DNA from: DATFRX01 sp035630615
Lineage (GTDB): Bacteria > Actinomycetota > Actinomycetes > Propionibacteriales > Nocardioidaceae
NCBI GenBank assembly: GCA_035630615.1
Contig: DASQKI010000015.1
Span: 1-20,563, forward strand
Length of the DNA: 20,563 bases
Direction: 5' to 3'
The position numbers were made by a program, and so were the translations under genes. The notes beneath the pieces are model-generated. The model made no database searches. It saw only the letters and a program-made list of their open reading frames with translations, and was not told the origin of the DNA. This document shows, piece by piece, positions 19,465 to 20,563 of the stretch (positions within the stretch are counted from its first letter, which is position 1; every line of letters starts with the position of its first letter).

Positions 19465-20343
19465 GTGGGTAGTGGCCTGATCTTCGCGGCGATCGTCATC
19501 GCCTGGGCAGTCTTTTTGGTGCCCTGGGCGCTGCGTCGCTACGACGAGGCCACCCGCACGCGCTCGGTCGACAAGGTTTCCAAGGCCATGCGTCTGCTCG
19601 GCCGATCCAAGGACATCGCCGAGGAGCCGGAGCCGGTCGCCGCCCGACCACCGCTCAAGCCCCGCACCACCGAGTTGGCCGACCGACCCGACGCGGAGGC
19701 TCCAACGCGCCCGTCGCGGGCTGCCGCACGAGCCGCGGCCGCGCGTCGGCGTCGGGTCCTGCTGATCCTCGTCGGGCTCACCGCCGTGGTCGGGATCGTT
19801 GTCGCCATCGGCGTGATTCCGGTGTGGTCGGCCGCGATCCCGGTCGCACTCCTGGTGGGTTTTCTGGCCCTGTGTCGCTGGCAGGTACGCCGCGAGGACG
19901 ACGCCATCTGGGTCCGGCGGCGGACCGAGCTGAGCGACGACGACGAGTCAGACGCAGCCAAAGCGATGGGAGACGAAGCCAACGACGAGCCGACGGTGGT
20001 TTTCCCGGCGGCGGCCGAAGCACGCGACAACGCCAAGGGTCGCCAGGCAGTGGAGGCCGACGCCGATCCGGTCGCCGCGGCGGACCTTGTCGAGTCGGTC
20101 TCGGAGGCCGTTTCCGTCACGGCCGACGATGGCAGCTCCTTGTGGGATCCGCTCCCGGTCACGCTTCCGACCTACGTCTCCAAGGCCAAGGCGCCTCGGT
20201 CCGTGCGCACCATCGACCTCGGGGCGCCGGATACCTGGACATCGGGGCATGTCGAGGGCGAGCAGACCGAGCTGCCGTCCGACGACAGCTCCGGTTCTGG
20301 GTCCGACGACACCGACGCACACCGGCCCGCTGTCGGCGACTGA
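19465..20343 (+). CDS. glpR: Divisome membrane protein GlpR/SepX
   Basis: The 292-residue protein has an N-terminal membrane segment at 4-23 (GLIFAAIVIAWAVFLVPWAL), the conserved RRYDEATRTRSVDKVSKAMRLL (24-45), a linker, and two further membrane segments at about 98-118 and 121-137. A long acidic, disordered tail contains WDPLPVTLPTYVSKAKAPRSVRTIDLGAPDTW (227-258), the conserved block of this family. Streptomyces SepX and the corynebacterial GlpR, receptor for Glp, are the described members; they help link FtsZ rings, Glp and cell-pole growth. The start is a GTG at 19465. A 159-base leader separates it from the acetyltransferase, so it probably has its own promoter. The role rests on homology and position beside moeA/glp. 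Confidence 0.85.
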   Translation: MGSGLIFAAIVIAWAVFLVPWALRRYDEATRTRSVDKVSKAMRLLGRSKDIAEEPEPVAARPPLKPRTTELADRPDAEAPTRPSRAAARAAAARRRRVLLILVGLTAVVGIVVAIGVIPVWSAAIPVALLVGFLALCRWQVRREDDAIWVRRRTELSDDDESDAAKAMGDEANDEPTVVFPAAAEARDNAKGRQAVEADADPVAAADLVESVSEAVSVTADDGSSLWDPLPVTLPTYVSKAKAPRSVRTIDLGAPDTWTSGHVEGEQTELPSDDSSGSGSDDTDAHRPAVGD

Positions 20344-20392
20344 GCCGGGGCCGAATCGACCGGCGTCCCGTGTTATCGTTTCTCGCCGTTGA

Positions 20393-20466
20393 GGGGCTGT
20401 GGCGCAGTCCGGTAGCGCACCTCGTTCGCAACGAGGGGGTCAGGGGTTCAAATCCCCTCAGCTCCA
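20393..20466 (+). tRNA. tRNA-Ala (anticodon CGC)
   Basis: The 74-base cloverleaf begins GGGGCTG and ends CAGCTCC plus discriminator A. The anticodon stem CCTCG/CGAGG closes the loop TTCGCAA, giving anticodon CGC (codon GCG). The T arm is AGGGGTTCAAATCCCCT and the D arm GCGCAGTCCGGTAGCGC. CCA is not encoded (CCC follows). No integrase lies nearby. Confidence 0.97.
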
Positions 20467-20563
20467 CCCACCAACACCCCAGGTCAGACCGCCTCTTCAC
20501 CGTCATCGTCGCCGTTCTCAGTGGTCGGTGACTCGTTCGAGGCAGCGAAAGGGCATCGAACAG

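Noticed and set aside
20393..20563. tRNA-Ala as a second integration site
   Set aside because: No integrase, repeat of the tRNA 3' end or other mobile-element sign is seen on either side within the window.

Overview
The window is GC-rich chromosomal DNA from an actinobacterium. The gene order mscL / SAF protein / FmdB (Ruc-like) / penicillin acylase / 5-FCL / UGPase / moeA(glp) / moaC / moaB / rimJ-like / glpR closely follows the Rv0985c-Rv0996 neighbourhood of Mycobacterium tuberculosis. A DnaA-box-like TTGTCCACA, a CIRCE element of actinobacterial type and GTG starts agree with this. Gene content looks most like Nocardioidaceae/Propionibacteriales, but the genus cannot be fixed from the sequence alone.

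Left edge (1-1043): the 3'-truncated minus-strand end of a tyrosine integrase gene lies 91 bases from the 3' end of an intact tRNA-Arg(CCT). This is the classic edge of an integrated element. The element extends leftwards off the window; everything right of 971 reads as host chromosome. The 91-base gap holds a tandem repeat and two inverted repeats.

Accessory/metabolic block (1115-9947): a DUF2277 gene diverges from a voltage-sensor-like membrane protein. Next come the decayed C-terminal half of an HMG-CoA lyase, an SDR and an ACSF2-like acyl-CoA synthetase. A minus-strand tetR-MFS exporter pair has a perfect 25-bp operator palindrome upstream. An AIM24 protein diverges from an atypical NAD-binding epimerase-like protein, which overlaps a 59-aa small gene by four bases. 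Several gene boundaries carry large compound palindromes.

Conserved actinobacterial block (9955-20343): mscL, a CpaB/SAF membrane protein and a Ruc-like FmdB zinc-ribbon protein lie on the minus strand. The FmdB gene has an apparent CIRCE (HrcA) operator. A membrane-anchored penicillin-acylase-family Ntn hydrolase overlaps the convergent 5-FCL gene. On the plus strand follow a eukaryotic-type UDP-glucose pyrophosphorylase, moeA/glp, moaC, moaB, a RimJ-like acetyltransferase and glpR/sepX. This last set is the most interesting: a gephyrin-like MoeA and its membrane receptor GlpR, known from corynebacterial/streptomycete cell division, flank genuine molybdenum-cofactor genes. An unusual array of three direct 22-bp-period repeats plus an inverted copy lies in front of moeA.

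The window ends with tRNA-Ala(CGC). Bases 20467-20563 show no feature. No CRISPR array, insertion sequence, transposase or rRNA was seen.
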